From Rhizobium bangladeshense (GTDB lineage: Bacteria; Pseudomonadota; Alphaproteobacteria; Rhizobiales; Rhizobiaceae): a stretch of 64,000 nt of DNA. Under the pieces are notes generated by a model. It had not been told where the DNA came from and ran no database searches. It was given only the letters and a program-made list of their open reading frames with translations. Positions within the stretch are counted from its first letter, which is position 1. Each line of letters starts with the position of its first letter. The DNA is taken from NCBI RefSeq assembly GCF_001662075.1, contig NZ_LYPL01000001.1, forward strand, positions 372,001-436,000, read 5' to 3'. Positions 55,385 to 64,000 of the stretch are shown here, piece by piece. Both the position numbers and the translations under genes were made by a program.

Positions 55385-55819
55385 TCAAACCGGAGAGAAG
55401 CTCAGCTCCTCATAGTCGCCTTCCGGCGACGCGCCGTTGCCGGTTACTGCGAAACCATGGGAAAGGTAGAAGGCCTTCGCCCGCCGGTTGTTCACCAGGC
55501 ATTTCAGCCGGTATTTATGTTGCGGCCAATCCGGCAGCGCCTGCAGCAGCGCCGTGCCGGCGCCAAGGCCCTGGAATTCCGGTCTGATGTAAAGCATGTG
55601 AATGAAATCGTCCTCCGGCCAGAGCGACAGGAAGCCGGCAAGCGCGCCATCGGCATGCTCGCAGACGAGGATCGTTTCGCCATTGGTATGGGTGGCAAAA
55701 TCCTCGTGATGGAATTTGCCGGGATCGACCCAGACGAATGTCTGGCGGCGCACGGAAAGATAGATTTCCGCAAGCATGTCTTGGTCTTCCGCCCGCGGCG
55801 GCCTGATGGTCCATGTCAT
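55385..55819 (-). CDS. GNAT-family N-acetyltransferase
   Basis: 144 residues. The acetyl-CoA binding motif is LGAGTALLQAL (about residues 85-95), with the preceding strand IHMLYIRPEFQG and the C-terminal NNRRAKAFYLSHGF. The substrate is unknown. It converges on the small membrane-protein gene. Confidence 0.9.
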   Translation of the reverse strand: MTWTIRPPRAEDQDMLAEIYLSVRRQTFVWVDPGKFHHEDFATHTNGETILVCEHADGALAGFLSLWPEDDFIHMLYIRPEFQGLGAGTALLQALPDWPQHKYRLKCLVNNRRAKAFYLSHGFAVTGNGASPEGDYEELSFSPV

Positions 55820-55878
55820 GATGAGGGCTTAAACCAAGCTCCTGCCCGCGCCAAGTCCACAGCCGACGCCTCCGGCGC

Positions 55879-56334
55879 TCAATCGGCGGTCATTTTTGCG
55901 ACGACGGCAGCGTTGAAATCCGAAAAGAAGCCTTCGGCCAGCCTCTGCGAGGTCGAATCGAGCAGGCGGGCGCCGAGCCGGGCGAGCTTGCCGCCGAGTT
56001 CGGCCCTCGCCCGGTAATGCAGGATCGTCTCGCCGCCCCGCTCTTCGAGCACGACATCGGCGGCTCCCCTGGCAAAGCCGGCAAGGCCGCCCTTGCCTTC
56101 GGCCGACAGCGTATAGCTTTTCGGCGCATCGACATTGGCAAGTGTCAGCAGCCCATGAAAGGTGGCCGACAGCAGACTGAACTTGACCCTGATCGTGGCC
56201 TCGAAGGTGTCGGGCGACAGCCGCTCGATGCTCTGGCAGCCGGGAATGCAGCCGCGCATGATGTCCGTGTCGTTGAGCGCCGCCCAGACCAAGTCCCGCG
56301 GCGCCGCGATGCGTTCTTCGCCGGTGAAATCCAT
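55879..56334 (-). CDS. CoxG-like SRPBCC-family protein
   Basis: 151 residues. The N-terminus MDFTGEERIAAPRDLVWAAL and CIPGCQSIERL belong to the CoxG (carbon monoxide dehydrogenase subunit G) branch of the START/SRPBCC fold, which binds hydrophobic ligands or quinone-like molecules. No CO dehydrogenase genes are present, so the name should not be read as function. It is a single gene. Confidence 0.85.
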   Translation of the reverse strand: MDFTGEERIAAPRDLVWAALNDTDIMRGCIPGCQSIERLSPDTFEATIRVKFSLLSATFHGLLTLANVDAPKSYTLSAEGKGGLAGFARGAADVVLEERGGETILHYRARAELGGKLARLGARLLDSTSQRLAEGFFSDFNAAVVAKMTAD

Positions 56335-56462
56335 TCGATAGCCCCATCTCCGATTCGCTCACCTTATCCCAACGGGGAAGCCTTTTGCCAAGGCGGGGAG
56401 CGAATGTTATCCGGCGATCCCGGGCAAGCAGTTGGCGGCGCGGCATTCTCCAACGCAACGCC

Positions 56463-56595
56463 CCTCATCCTGAGGCGCGCAGCCCATAGGGCGGAGCCTC
56501 GAAGGACGCGCTCCAACGCTGCTCCTTGCCTTCATCCAATGTCAGCGCACCCGCCTCGTCCTTCGAGGCCCCTTGCGAGGCACCTCAGGATGAGG
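56463..56595. repeat. RIME-like palindromic element, copy 2
   Basis: 133 bp with ends CCTCATCCTGAGG and CCTCAGGATGAGG, perfect inverted repeats. It aligns with the reverse complement of 25332-25470. It occupies most of the gene-free stretch 56335-56789; no gene is seen there. Confidence 0.8.
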
Positions 56596-56789
56596 CTCTC
56601 TCTTGAGTCGCCAGCTTCGGCCATGTCGCGATAATTGGCTGCACAGGCAGCCGTCCTATGATTTGAAACAAATGCCGCGTCGGCGCGCAGTTGATCCGGC
56701 ACGCTTTTCTGGGCTAGTGCATAGGCAAAGGCCGCTGTTGCGGACGCAGACCCTCTTTAGACACCCCGATAGAGACGCGGAATAGCACG

Positions 56790-57887
56790 TTGAAACAGAA
56801 AGAACGCCGGCCGGCCCAGAAGAAGACGTCAGGTCCCTCCGGTGAAACCCGCAGGGACGATCGGGCCGGCCGGCCGGCGAAGCCGGTTGCGCAGTCTGTG
56901 GTGGCCCGCGAGGCGGCGCGACAGAGCGCAGTGCCGGCCGCAGCCGCGCGTCCGCTGACGACGCGCAGCGGCGAGCGGCCAACGGAACGCGTGCCTGTCA
57001 TTCTCGAATCGCTTGGTGCCGGCGATTTCCACCTGATCGACAGCGGCGACGGCCAAAAGCTGGAGCAATACGGCCCCTATCGCATCATCCGCCCGGAGGC
57101 CCAAGCGCTGTGGCGGCCTTCGCTGGCGCCGCAAATCTGGGAGAAGGTCGACGCCGTCTTCACCGGCGATACCGATGAAGAAGGCACCGGCCGCTGGCGC
57201 TTCCCGAAGGCTGCACTCGGCGAGACCTGGCCGCTCAATCTGCTCGGCGTCGATTTCCTCGGCCGCTTCACCTCGTTCCGCCATGTCGGCGTCTTCCCCG
57301 AGCAGATCGTCCACTGGAGCTGGATGAAAGATCAGGTCGAAAGGGCCGGCCGGCCGCTAAAAGTCTTGAACCTCTTCGGCTATACCGGTATCGCCTCGCT
57401 GGTCGCCGCAGCAGCCGGCGCCGAGGTCACGCATGTCGACGCGTCGAAGAAGGCGATCGGCTGGGCGCGCGAAAACCAGGCGCTCGGGCGCATGGAGAAG
57501 CTGCCCATCCGCTGGATCTGCGAGGATGCGATGAAATTCATCCTGCGCGAGGAACGGCGCGGCAGCCAGTACGACATCATCCTCACCGATCCGCCGAAAT
57601 TCGGCCGCGGCCCCAATGGCGAAGTCTGGCATCTCTTCGAGCACCTGCCGTTGATGCTGGATGTCTGCCGCGAGATCCTCTCGCCGCAGGCGGCGGGCCT
57701 GGTGCTGACGGCCTATTCGATCCGCGCCAGCTTCTATTCGATCCATGAGCTGATGCGCGAGACGATGCGGGGTGCCGGCGGGGCGGTCGAATCCGGCGAG
57801 CTGGTGATCCGCGAGGCGGGCCTCGACGGCAATACGCCCGGCCGAGCCCTTTCCACCTCCCTCTTTTCCCGCTGGGTGCCGAAATGA
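56790..57887 (+). CDS. class I SAM-dependent rRNA methyltransferase (RlmI-like)
   Basis: 365 residues. The N-terminal 65 residues are basic and low-complexity, probably an RNA-contacting tail. The SAM domain has LNLFGYTGIASLVAAAAGA (about 190-208), HVDASKKAIGWARENQ and the catalytic-type DPPKFGRG, as in 23S rRNA cytosine-C5 methyltransferases of the RlmI/COG1092 group. The stop overlaps the next gene in ATGA (57884). Confidence 0.88.
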   Translation: MKQKERRPAQKKTSGPSGETRRDDRAGRPAKPVAQSVVAREAARQSAVPAAAARPLTTRSGERPTERVPVILESLGAGDFHLIDSGDGQKLEQYGPYRIIRPEAQALWRPSLAPQIWEKVDAVFTGDTDEEGTGRWRFPKAALGETWPLNLLGVDFLGRFTSFRHVGVFPEQIVHWSWMKDQVERAGRPLKVLNLFGYTGIASLVAAAAGAEVTHVDASKKAIGWARENQALGRMEKLPIRWICEDAMKFILREERRGSQYDIILTDPPKFGRGPNGEVWHLFEHLPLMLDVCREILSPQAAGLVLTAYSIRASFYSIHELMRETMRGAGGAVESGELVIREAGLDGNTPGRALSTSLFSRWVPK

Positions 57888-58744
57888 GCAAGGACTTTCA
57901 CGATCAGGGACCGCGCAGGGTGGGCCAGGTGAAGGAAGTCACCTCGCTCGCCAATCCCATCATCAAGGACATCAAGGCGCTGACAAACAAGAAGTCGCGG
58001 GAGGAAAGCGGGACTTTCCTCGCCGAAGGGCTGAAGCTCGTCATCGATGCGATCGAACTCGGCTGGACGATCCGCACACTGGTCTACGCCAAGGCCGCCA
58101 AGGGCAAGCCGCTCGTCGAGCAGATGGCGGCCAAGACCGTCGCCTCCGGCGGGCTGGTGCTTGAAGTCAGCGAAAAGGTGATCGGCTCGATCACCCGCCG
58201 CGATAACCCGCAGATGGTCGTCGGCATCTTCGACCAGCGCTGGAAACCGCTCAAAGACATCCGGCCCAAGGAGGGCGAGACATGGGTGGCGCTCGACCGC
58301 GTGCGCGACCCCGGCAATCTCGGCACCATCATCCGCACAGCAGATGCGGCCGGGGCCTCCGGCGTCATTCTGGTCGGCGAGGCAACCGATCCCTTCTCGC
58401 TCGAGACCGTGCGCGCCACCATGGGCTCGGTCTTTGCCGTGCCGGTCGCACGCGCAACGCCGGAGGAATTCCTCGCCTGGCGGAAATCGGCCGGCGTTTC
58501 CATTGTCGCCACCCATCTTGCCGGCGCGGTCGATTACCGCACGATCGACTACCGGAAGAAGCCCATCGTGCTCTTGATGGGCAACGAGCAATCCGGCCTG
58601 CCCGAGCAACTCGCCGAAGAGGCCGATGCGCTTGCCCGCATTCCGCAGCAGGGCCGCGCCGATTCCTTGAACCTCGCCGTCGCCACCGCCGTCATGCTTT
58701 TCGAGGCGCGCCGCCATCTCCTCTCACTTGCTGAGGGCAAATGA
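57884..58744 (+). CDS. TrmH/SpoU-family RNA 2'-O-methyltransferase
   Basis: 286 residues. The SPOUT knot motifs are present: [25 protein letters not shown]-like TMGSVFAVP, and [12 protein letters not shown], ending in [14 protein letters not shown]. An N-terminal substrate-binding domain is present, as in rRNA and tRNA 2'-O-methyltransferases. The target nucleotide is unknown. It overlaps the upstream gene and lspA in ATGA. Confidence 0.92.
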   Translation: MSKDFHDQGPRRVGQVKEVTSLANPIIKDIKALTNKKSREESGTFLAEGLKLVIDAIELGWTIRTLVYAKAAKGKPLVEQMAAKTVASGGLVLEVSEKVIGSITRRDNPQMVVGIFDQRWKPLKDIRPKEGETWVALDRVRDPGNLGTIIRTADAAGASGVILVGEATDPFSLETVRATMGSVFAVPVARATPEEFLAWRKSAGVSIVATHLAGAVDYRTIDYRKKPIVLLMGNEQSGLPEQLAEEADALARIPQQGRADSLNLAVATAVMLFEARRHLLSLAEGK

Positions 58745-59244
58745 CCGAACAGACGCATGCACGTCCCGCGCTCTTTGCGCGCCCAGCGCCGATCCTCTTC
58801 TTCATCGTCGCCGCCGTTCTCATCGACCAGGTCGTCAAGATCGCCGTCGACCATTACCTGCCGCTGCAAGAAGCCGTGCCTGTTCTTCCGATGCTGGCGC
58901 TCTACCGCACCTATAATCTCGGCGTCGCCTTTTCGATGCTGTCGGGCATGGACGGCTGGTTCATCGTCGGCATGCGGCTCATCATCGTCGCCTTCGTCAT
59001 CTGGCTGTGGTACCGCACCGCCAAGGATCGCTGGCTCGCCCATCTCGGTTACGCGCTGATCATCGCCGGCGCGATCGGCAATCTTGTCGACCGCTTCGCC
59101 TATGGGCATGTGATCGACTACATCCTCTTTTACACCGAAAGCTGGTCCTTCGCGGTCTTCAATCTCGCCGACAGTTTCATCACCATCGGCGCGGCCTGCG
59201 TCATTCTCGACGAGCTGTTGCTGCCGAAAAAGGCCGGCCGCTAA
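58741..59244 (+). CDS. lspA: lipoprotein signal peptidase
   Basis: 167 residues with four transmembrane segments (about 15-35, 65-85, 95-115, 132-155). The catalytic Asp pair is in [14 protein letters not shown] and [11 protein letters not shown]. It cleaves the signal peptide of lipidated prolipoproteins. It starts within the stop of the TrmH gene (ATGA), so the three genes 56790-59244 form one unit. Confidence 0.97.
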   Translation: MTEQTHARPALFARPAPILFFIVAAVLIDQVVKIAVDHYLPLQEAVPVLPMLALYRTYNLGVAFSMLSGMDGWFIVGMRLIIVAFVIWLWYRTAKDRWLAHLGYALIIAGAIGNLVDRFAYGHVIDYILFYTESWSFAVFNLADSFITIGAACVILDELLLPKKAGR

Positions 59245-59299
59245 AATCTTATCGAATTCCTGAAGGCATTCGGAAGGGGCCTCATGTTAGCCATATAGC

Positions 59300-61576
59300 A
59301 TGCACAACCTGGGACAGTTGCAGGAAAGATTGTCCGCCGCCTTCGGCGGACCCGCCGCCAAGCCGCATCAGGAGCGGATGGGGCAGCCCTCGCCGCGACC
59401 ACATGCGGGGCTACCGGCGCAAGCCAATCACCGCCGGGCGCCCGCGCCGACACGGCGCCTGCTGTTCTACTGGCTGAGTGGCGCCGGCCTTCTCGCCGCA
59501 ACGATCCTCATGCTGCTTGCCCATGCCGGCCATCCGCTGCTGCTGCCAGGCGGGCTTGTCGTTCTCGGCCTGGCGGTGCTTGCCGGTTACCTTGTCCTGA
59601 CAATCCGCCGGTGGGGGGCAAACAAGCCCCGCCAATCCCTGCCGGAGCGCAACGACGGCGCAAAGCTGTTCGCCGACGTGCACGACGTGCTCGGCGACAT
59701 CACTGTCGGCCGCACCATGGACCGGCGCATCATCTCCGCCAACGATACGTTTCGACGTCTGACCGGACGGCTGCATCCGGAAGGACGCAGCTGCGAGGAG
59801 ATCGGCCTTGCCTTCCGCCCCGGTCCGATCCCGCATTGCTACGATGTCGAAATCTCGACACCGGAAGGCCAGCGCATTTTCGTCTGGCGCGACGTCGTCA
59901 CCCGCGATCCTGCGAACGGCCGGCTGCTGCTGCAGAGCGTTGCCCGCGACGTCACCGAAGAGCGGCTGATCGCGCAGAGCCGCGAGGAGGCCCGCCAGAA
60001 GGCCGAATATAACAGCGCCGCCAAATCCAGGCTGCTTGCCACCGTCAGCCACGAAGTGCGCACGCCGCTTTCCGGCATCCTCGGCATGACGCATCTGCTC
60101 GCCGAGACGCGGCTGACGCAGGAACAGCAGAATTATCTGGCGAATATCCGCCAATCCGGCCACGCGCTGACGCAGCTCGTCGAAGATCTGCTCGATTTCT
60201 CCACGATCGAGGTCGGCCGCTTCGAGCTGCACCCGCGCTCAGAATCGCTGCGCAAGCTGCTCGAAAGCGTCGTCGAGATGCTGGCCCACCGAGCGCATGA
60301 AAAGGGTATCGAGATCGGCGCCACCGTGTCATCCGACGTACCGGAGCAGATGAGCTTCGATCCGGCGCGGCTGCGCCAGGTTCTGTTCAATGTCATCGGC
60401 AACGCCGTGAAGTTCACCCAGGTCGGAGGCGTCTTCATCCGCGTCTCGCTTGACGCCGGCAACCTGTTGATCACCGTGGCCGATAGCGGCCCCGGCATGA
60501 CGGCGGAGGAGCAGGCGCGCATCTTCGGCGAGTTCGAGCAGGGCGGCACCGTCGCCGACAAGAGCAGCGGCACCGGGCTCGGCCTTGCGATTTCGGCGCG
60601 CATCATGCGCGAATTCGGCGGCGCATTGACGGTTGCCAGCGAAAAGGGCCTCGGCAGCGAATTCACCATCCGCTTTCCCGTCGATTTCGGCAGCGAGCGG
60701 CCCGACCGGCGAGACACGCTGCTGGCCGGCAACAGCGTCGTGCTCTTGGCTCCGGCAGGGGCGGCGCGCACCGCCATCGCCGAGACCATCACCGCGCTCG
60801 GCGGCATCTGCCATCTCGTCGGTGACGGCGAAACGGCGCGGGAAAAGCTGCTCGGCATGGCCAATAGCGGCGGCCGGCCGACCGATATCATCGTCGACCA
60901 CCGCATGTCGGCGGAATTTTCCGCTCACCTTGCCGATCGCGCCGAAATCGCCGCGCTCGGCCTGCGCAAGGTTCTGCTCGTCAACCCGGAAGAGCGCAGC
61001 GCCCATCCGCTCGACCTGTTCGATGCCTGGCTCATCCGGCCGCTGCGCGAACAGTCGCTGATCGATGTGCTGCGCGGGCGCATGCGCGGCATGGAAAAGC
61101 GCGACGCGCTGAACGACAACCAGCCGGGCTTCGGGCTATCGGTGGCGGAGGCGAGGGTGGCGGCGAGCGGGCTCAGCATCTTGCTCGGTGAGGACGATCC
61201 GATCAACGCCATGCTGGTGCGCGTCGTCCTGGAAAAAGGCGGCCACAAGGTGCGTCATGTCGAAGATTTCGAGACGCTGCTCGATTGCGCCCTCGGCGAG
61301 GCCGATGCCCGCCCCGACATCATCATCAGCGATTTGTCGATGCCAGGCGGCAATGGCATCGACATGCTGGGACGGCTGCGCGGCCACGAACGGCGGCTCG
61401 ATCTTGCGCCCGTGCCGGTGATCGTGCTGACCGCCGACAAGAGCGACGAAGCACGCCGCCAGGTCTTGCTCAATGGCGCCAACCGGGTCATGGTGAAGCC
61501 GGTCGACCCGCTGCGGCTGCTGACCGAAGTTCAGGCGGTGGCCGCACTTTCTGCCCGCCGGGCAGAGGCGCGATAG
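59300..61576 (+). CDS. hybrid sensor histidine kinase with a C-terminal receiver
   Basis: 758 residues. Two membrane segments (about 57-97) precede a PAS-like domain (about 115-215), the His box ATVSHEVRTPLSGILGM (His about 251), an N box FNVIGNAVKFT, and VADSGPGM with SGTGLGLAISARIM. A degenerate receiver (about 480-600) and a full receiver (about 630-750, ISDLSMPGGNG and VLTADKS with VKP) follow. The substrate-level partner would be a phosphotransferase. It lies 55 bases after lspA on the same strand. Confidence 0.92.
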   Translation: MHNLGQLQERLSAAFGGPAAKPHQERMGQPSPRPHAGLPAQANHRRAPAPTRRLLFYWLSGAGLLAATILMLLAHAGHPLLLPGGLVVLGLAVLAGYLVLTIRRWGANKPRQSLPERNDGAKLFADVHDVLGDITVGRTMDRRIISANDTFRRLTGRLHPEGRSCEEIGLAFRPGPIPHCYDVEISTPEGQRIFVWRDVVTRDPANGRLLLQSVARDVTEERLIAQSREEARQKAEYNSAAKSRLLATVSHEVRTPLSGILGMTHLLAETRLTQEQQNYLANIRQSGHALTQLVEDLLDFSTIEVGRFELHPRSESLRKLLESVVEMLAHRAHEKGIEIGATVSSDVPEQMSFDPARLRQVLFNVIGNAVKFTQVGGVFIRVSLDAGNLLITVADSGPGMTAEEQARIFGEFEQGGTVADKSSGTGLGLAISARIMREFGGALTVASEKGLGSEFTIRFPVDFGSERPDRRDTLLAGNSVVLLAPAGAARTAIAETITALGGICHLVGDGETAREKLLGMANSGGRPTDIIVDHRMSAEFSAHLADRAEIAALGLRKVLLVNPEERSAHPLDLFDAWLIRPLREQSLIDVLRGRMRGMEKRDALNDNQPGFGLSVAEARVAASGLSILLGEDDPINAMLVRVVLEKGGHKVRHVEDFETLLDCALGEADARPDIIISDLSMPGGNGIDMLGRLRGHERRLDLAPVPVIVLTADKSDEARRQVLLNGANRVMVKPVDPLRLLTEVQAVAALSARRAEAR

Positions 61577-61684
61577 ATCCTGTGAGGACCGGCATGCGTC
61601 TTGCCCCGGGAAATGCAATATGTCACTTTCCTGTCGTACAGAAGTGTTTTATGGCGTCGATAAGCCGGCAACCGGAGAATCGCC

Positions 61685-62563
61685 ATGTCCTCCACCGACA
61701 TTCTCAATCGTGACGTCATAGCCGAGGCTGCACGGCCGTCGACGGCTGCTGCCCAGAAGGATGGCGATATCCTTGGCCGCATCGGCAATCTGGAAACCCG
61801 CCTTGCCCGCACGGCGCGCGAGATCGACGCCGCCCAGGCGGTGCGCTACCGCGTCTTCGTCGACGAAATGAAAGCGCAGCTGCCGCTGGACGCCATGCGC
61901 CGCCAGCGTGATGTCGACGCCTATGATTCCTTCTGCGATCATCTTCTTGTTCTCGACCGTGCGATCGAGGGCGATTCTGAAGACCAGATCGTCGGCACCT
62001 ATCGGCTGCTGCGCCAGGATGTCGCCATGGCCAATGGCGGTTTTTATTCAGCTTCCGAATTCGAGATCGAGGGGCTTCTCGCCAAGCATCCGGACAAGCG
62101 CTTCATGGAGCTCGGCCGTTCCTGCGTGCTGCCGGAATACCGCACCAAGCGCACCGTCGAGCTTCTATGGCAGGGCAACTGGGCCTATGCGCTGAAGCAC
62201 GGCATGAGCGCCATGTTCGGCTGCGCCTCATTCCCCGGCGTCTATCTCGAAAGTCATGCGCTGGCCCTGTCCTTCCTCTACCATAATGTGCTGGCGAAGG
62301 ACGAATGGGCCGTCGGCGCGCTGCCGCATCTCGCCCGCAACATGGACCTGATGCCGGTCGAGGCGGTCAACCCGAAGCGGGCGCTGATGGCCCTGCCGCC
62401 GCTCATCAAGGGCTATCTGCGCCTCGGCGCGATGGTCGGATCCAGCGCCGTCATCGATCATGCTTTCAACACGACCGACGTACTGATCGTGCTGCCGATC
62501 TCCAGCATTTCCGACCGCTACCTGAACTATTACGGCGCCGACGCCGGCCGCTTCGCGAGCTGA
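61685..62563 (+). CDS. olsB: ornithine-ACP N-acyltransferase (ornithine-lipid synthesis)
   Basis: 292 residues. The GNAT-related hemolysin-like acyltransferase fold has YRVFVDEMKAQLPLD, VGTYRLLRQD, the segment MELGRSCVLPEYRTKRT, and FGCASFPGV. OlsB makes lyso-ornithine lipid from ornithine and 3-hydroxyacyl-ACP; OlsA, the second enzyme, is not in the window. Ornithine lipids replace phospholipids under phosphate limitation. The neighbour is a malic enzyme, as in Sinorhizobium. Confidence 0.9.
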   Translation: MSSTDILNRDVIAEAARPSTAAAQKDGDILGRIGNLETRLARTAREIDAAQAVRYRVFVDEMKAQLPLDAMRRQRDVDAYDSFCDHLLVLDRAIEGDSEDQIVGTYRLLRQDVAMANGGFYSASEFEIEGLLAKHPDKRFMELGRSCVLPEYRTKRTVELLWQGNWAYALKHGMSAMFGCASFPGVYLESHALALSFLYHNVLAKDEWAVGALPHLARNMDLMPVEAVNPKRALMALPPLIKGYLRLGAMVGSSAVIDHAFNTTDVLIVLPISSISDRYLNYYGADAGRFAS

Positions 62564-62707
62564 TCGTTTGAGCTACAACGGCGGCTTTGCCGGATCGTCG
62601 CTTCATGATGCCGATGATCCTCGCTTCGGCGCGCTGTGACGCCGGGATCGGCGATACGAACCACTCGTAAGGCTTGCGCCGCGGTTACCCCTCACCCTAA
62701 CCCGTGC

Positions 62708-62735
62708 CGGGGTCGAGCCGCTGGTCTCGACCCCG
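62708..62735. repeat. hairpin within an intergenic repeat after olsB
   Basis: Perfect 10-bp inverted repeat CGGGGTCGAG/CTCGACCCCG with an 8-base loop. No T run follows, so terminator function is doubtful; it belongs to a C-rich intergenic segment (about 62690-62750). Confidence 0.5.
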
Positions 62736-62797
62736 ATTGGTGGCGGCAGCCGGTTGAGGCGCTGGTCCGTCGACTCTCGGCCGAATGCGGATAAGCC

Positions 62798-64000
62798 TTA
62801 GGAACCAGCCCCGTAGGCGGCGATCGCCGCCATGTTGACGATGTCGCTGTCCTTGGCGCCCATCGAGGTGATCTGCACTGCCTTGTCGAGGCCGACGAGG
62901 ATCGGGCCGATCACCGTCGAACCGCCGAGTTCCTGCAGCATCTTGGTCGAGATCGAAGCCGAGTGGAAGGCCGGCATGACCAGCACATTGGCGGGGCCGG
63001 AGAGCCGGCAGAACGGATATTGCTCCATCACCTTGCGGTTCAGCGCGACATCGGCGGCCATCTCGCCGTCATATTCGAAATCGACGCGGCGCTTGTCGAG
63101 GATCTTTACCGCTTCGCGCACCCGCTCGGAGCGTTCGCCGGAGGGATGGCCGAAGGTGGAATAGGCGAGCAACGCGACACGCGGCGGATAGCCCATGCGC
63201 CGTGCGAGGCCGGCGGCCTCCTCGGCGATATCGGCAAGCTCTTCGGCGCTCGGCATGTCGTGCACCGCGGTATCGGCAACGAAGACGGTGCGGCCGCGGC
63301 AGAGCGCCAGCGACACACCGATGACGCGGTGGCCGGGCTTCTCGTCGATGCAGCGGCGCACATCCTCGAGGGCGGTCGAATAGTTGCGGGTGATGCCCGT
63401 CACCATGCCGTCGGCGTCGCCGAGCGCCACCATGGAGGCGGCAAAATGGTTGCGGTCGTTGTGAATCAGACGCTGGGCATCCCGGTGAAGATAACCCTTC
63501 CGCTGCAGCCTGGCATAGAGGTAATCGATATAGGCCTCGACGCGGGTGGAGATACGGGCATTGACGATCTCGAGGCCGGGGCGGTTGAGATCGATGCCGG
63601 CGCGCTCCGCCGTCGCCCGGATCAGGTCCTCGCGGCCGAGCAGCAGCGCTGTACCGAGCTGCTGGTTGGCATAGGACAGTGCGGCGCGCAGGACCTGCTC
63701 TTCCTCGGCTTCGGCAAAGACGATGCGCTTCGGCCGGCGGCGCACACGCTCATAGAGGCTGGCGAGCGTCGAGGCGATCGGATCGCGGCGGGCCGAAAGC
63801 TCGCGGGCATAACCGGCCATGTCGGTGATGACCTTGCGGGCGACGCCGGTCTCCATCGCGGCCTGCGCAACCGCGACCGGGATGGCCGAGATCAGCCGCG
63901 GATCGAACGGAACCGGGATGATGTATTGCGCGCCGAAACGCGGCCGGTTGCCCTGATAGGCGGCGACCACGTCATCGGGCACGTCCTCGCGGGCCAGATT
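62798..64000 (-). CDS. tme: malic enzyme (C-terminal part; 5' end outside the window)
   Basis: The frame is open to the right edge; about 400 C-terminal residues are visible. They begin in the end of the malic-enzyme nucleotide-binding domain (NLAREDVPDDV, YIIPVPFDPRLISAIP) and continue into the phosphotransacetylase-like domain (RIVFAEAEEEQVLRAA, and VMPAFHSASISTKMLQELGGSTVIGP). Such two-domain enzymes convert malate to pyruvate and CO2. Rhizobia have NAD (dme) and NADP (tme) forms; olsB next to it favours tme, from memory of Sinorhizobium gene order, not from sequence. Confidence 0.85.
   Translation of the reverse strand, partial: NLAREDVPDDVVAAYQGNRPRFGAQYIIPVPFDPRLISAIPVAVAQAAMETGVARKVITDMAGYARELSARRDPIASTLASLYERVRRRPKRIVFAEAEEEQVLRAALSYANQQLGTALLLGREDLIRATAERAGIDLNRPGLEIVNARISTRVEAYIDYLYARLQRKGYLHRDAQRLIHNDRNHFAASMVALGDADGMVTGITRNYSTALEDVRRCIDEKPGHRVIGVSLALCRGRTVFVADTAVHDMPSAEELADIAEEAAGLARRMGYPPRVALLAYSTFGHPSGERSERVREAVKILDKRRVDFEYDGEMAADVALNRKVMEQYPFCRLSGPANVLVMPAFHSASISTKMLQELGGSTVIGPILVGLDKAVQITSMGAKDSDIVNMAAIAAYGAGS

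Noticed and set aside
55879-56334. carbon monoxide dehydrogenase component
   Set aside because: CoxG-like fold only; no cox genes for the catalytic subunits are nearby.
1-64000. CRISPR array, prophage, insertion-sequence transposase or complete riboswitch
   Set aside because: No regularly spaced repeats with unique spacers, no transposase or phage structural gene, and no recognisable riboswitch core were seen.

Overview
The window reads as chromosomal DNA of a Rhizobium-type alphaproteobacterium (R. etli / R. leguminosarum group, by inference). The grounds are high-GC coding with almost no gaps, the housekeeping runs rpmH-rnpA-yidC-engB, dapD-dapE, truA-fmt-def and lptC-lptA-lptB-rpoN-hpf-ptsN, an olsB gene next to a malic enzyme with a phosphotransacetylase tail, several chemoreceptors, and rhizobial intergenic palindromic repeats.

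Layout. 1-7 kb: a SnoaL-like gene fragment, a hydroxyproline-degradation pair, a lipoprotein hydrolase, a three-hairpin anti-Shine-Dalgarno small RNA, an aldo/keto reductase and a phospholipid-methyltransferase-like gene. 7-10.5 kb: a small accessory patch of short secreted proteins, a broken gene, a winged-helix-like protein carrying palindromic DNA repeats and a frameshifted DNA methyltransferase, ending at tRNA-Arg. 10.6-14.5 kb: a histidine kinase and a chemoreceptor. 14.9-24 kb: rpmH-rnpA-yidC-engB, a cold-shock gene, a frameshifted small gene, an HWE/HisKA_2-type kinase, a fasciclin / anti-sigma / ECF-sigma set and argB. 24-33 kb: an ArsR regulator divergent from a fatty-acid desaturase, lldD, a PEP-mutase-like gene overlapping ada, a B12-radical-SAM gene, a HAD phosphatase, an EF-hand protein and a LOG-family protein. 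33-42.8 kb: dapD-dapE, truA-fmt, a toxin-antitoxin pair, def, a globin-coupled chemoreceptor, rmuC and rbsK. 42.9-45.1 kb: an SMP-30-like / AraC pair bracketed by two copies of the 3' end of rbsK. 45.3-56 kb: a Cache chemoreceptor, the rpoN / LPS-transport cluster, sppA, ihfB and small genes. 56.8-64 kb: two RNA methyltransferases and lspA in an overlapping operon, a hybrid kinase, olsB and the 3' part of a malic enzyme.

How it fits together. The core is translation and envelope biogenesis (L34, RNase P protein, YidC, EngB, Def, Fmt, TruA, LptABC, LspA, SppA) plus nitrogen-related regulation (RpoN, HPF, PtsN) and amino-acid synthesis (ArgB, DapD, DapE). Sensory genes are frequent: three chemoreceptors and three histidine kinases. 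The best candidates for a second look are the small RNA at about 4.2 kb, the SigK/RskA/fasciclin set, the repeat-bearing winged-helix-like gene, the ArsR-desaturase operators, and the duplication around the SMP-30/AraC module. Three genes have apparent frameshifts, each at or next to a short homopolymer run; these may be real mutations or sequencing indels.
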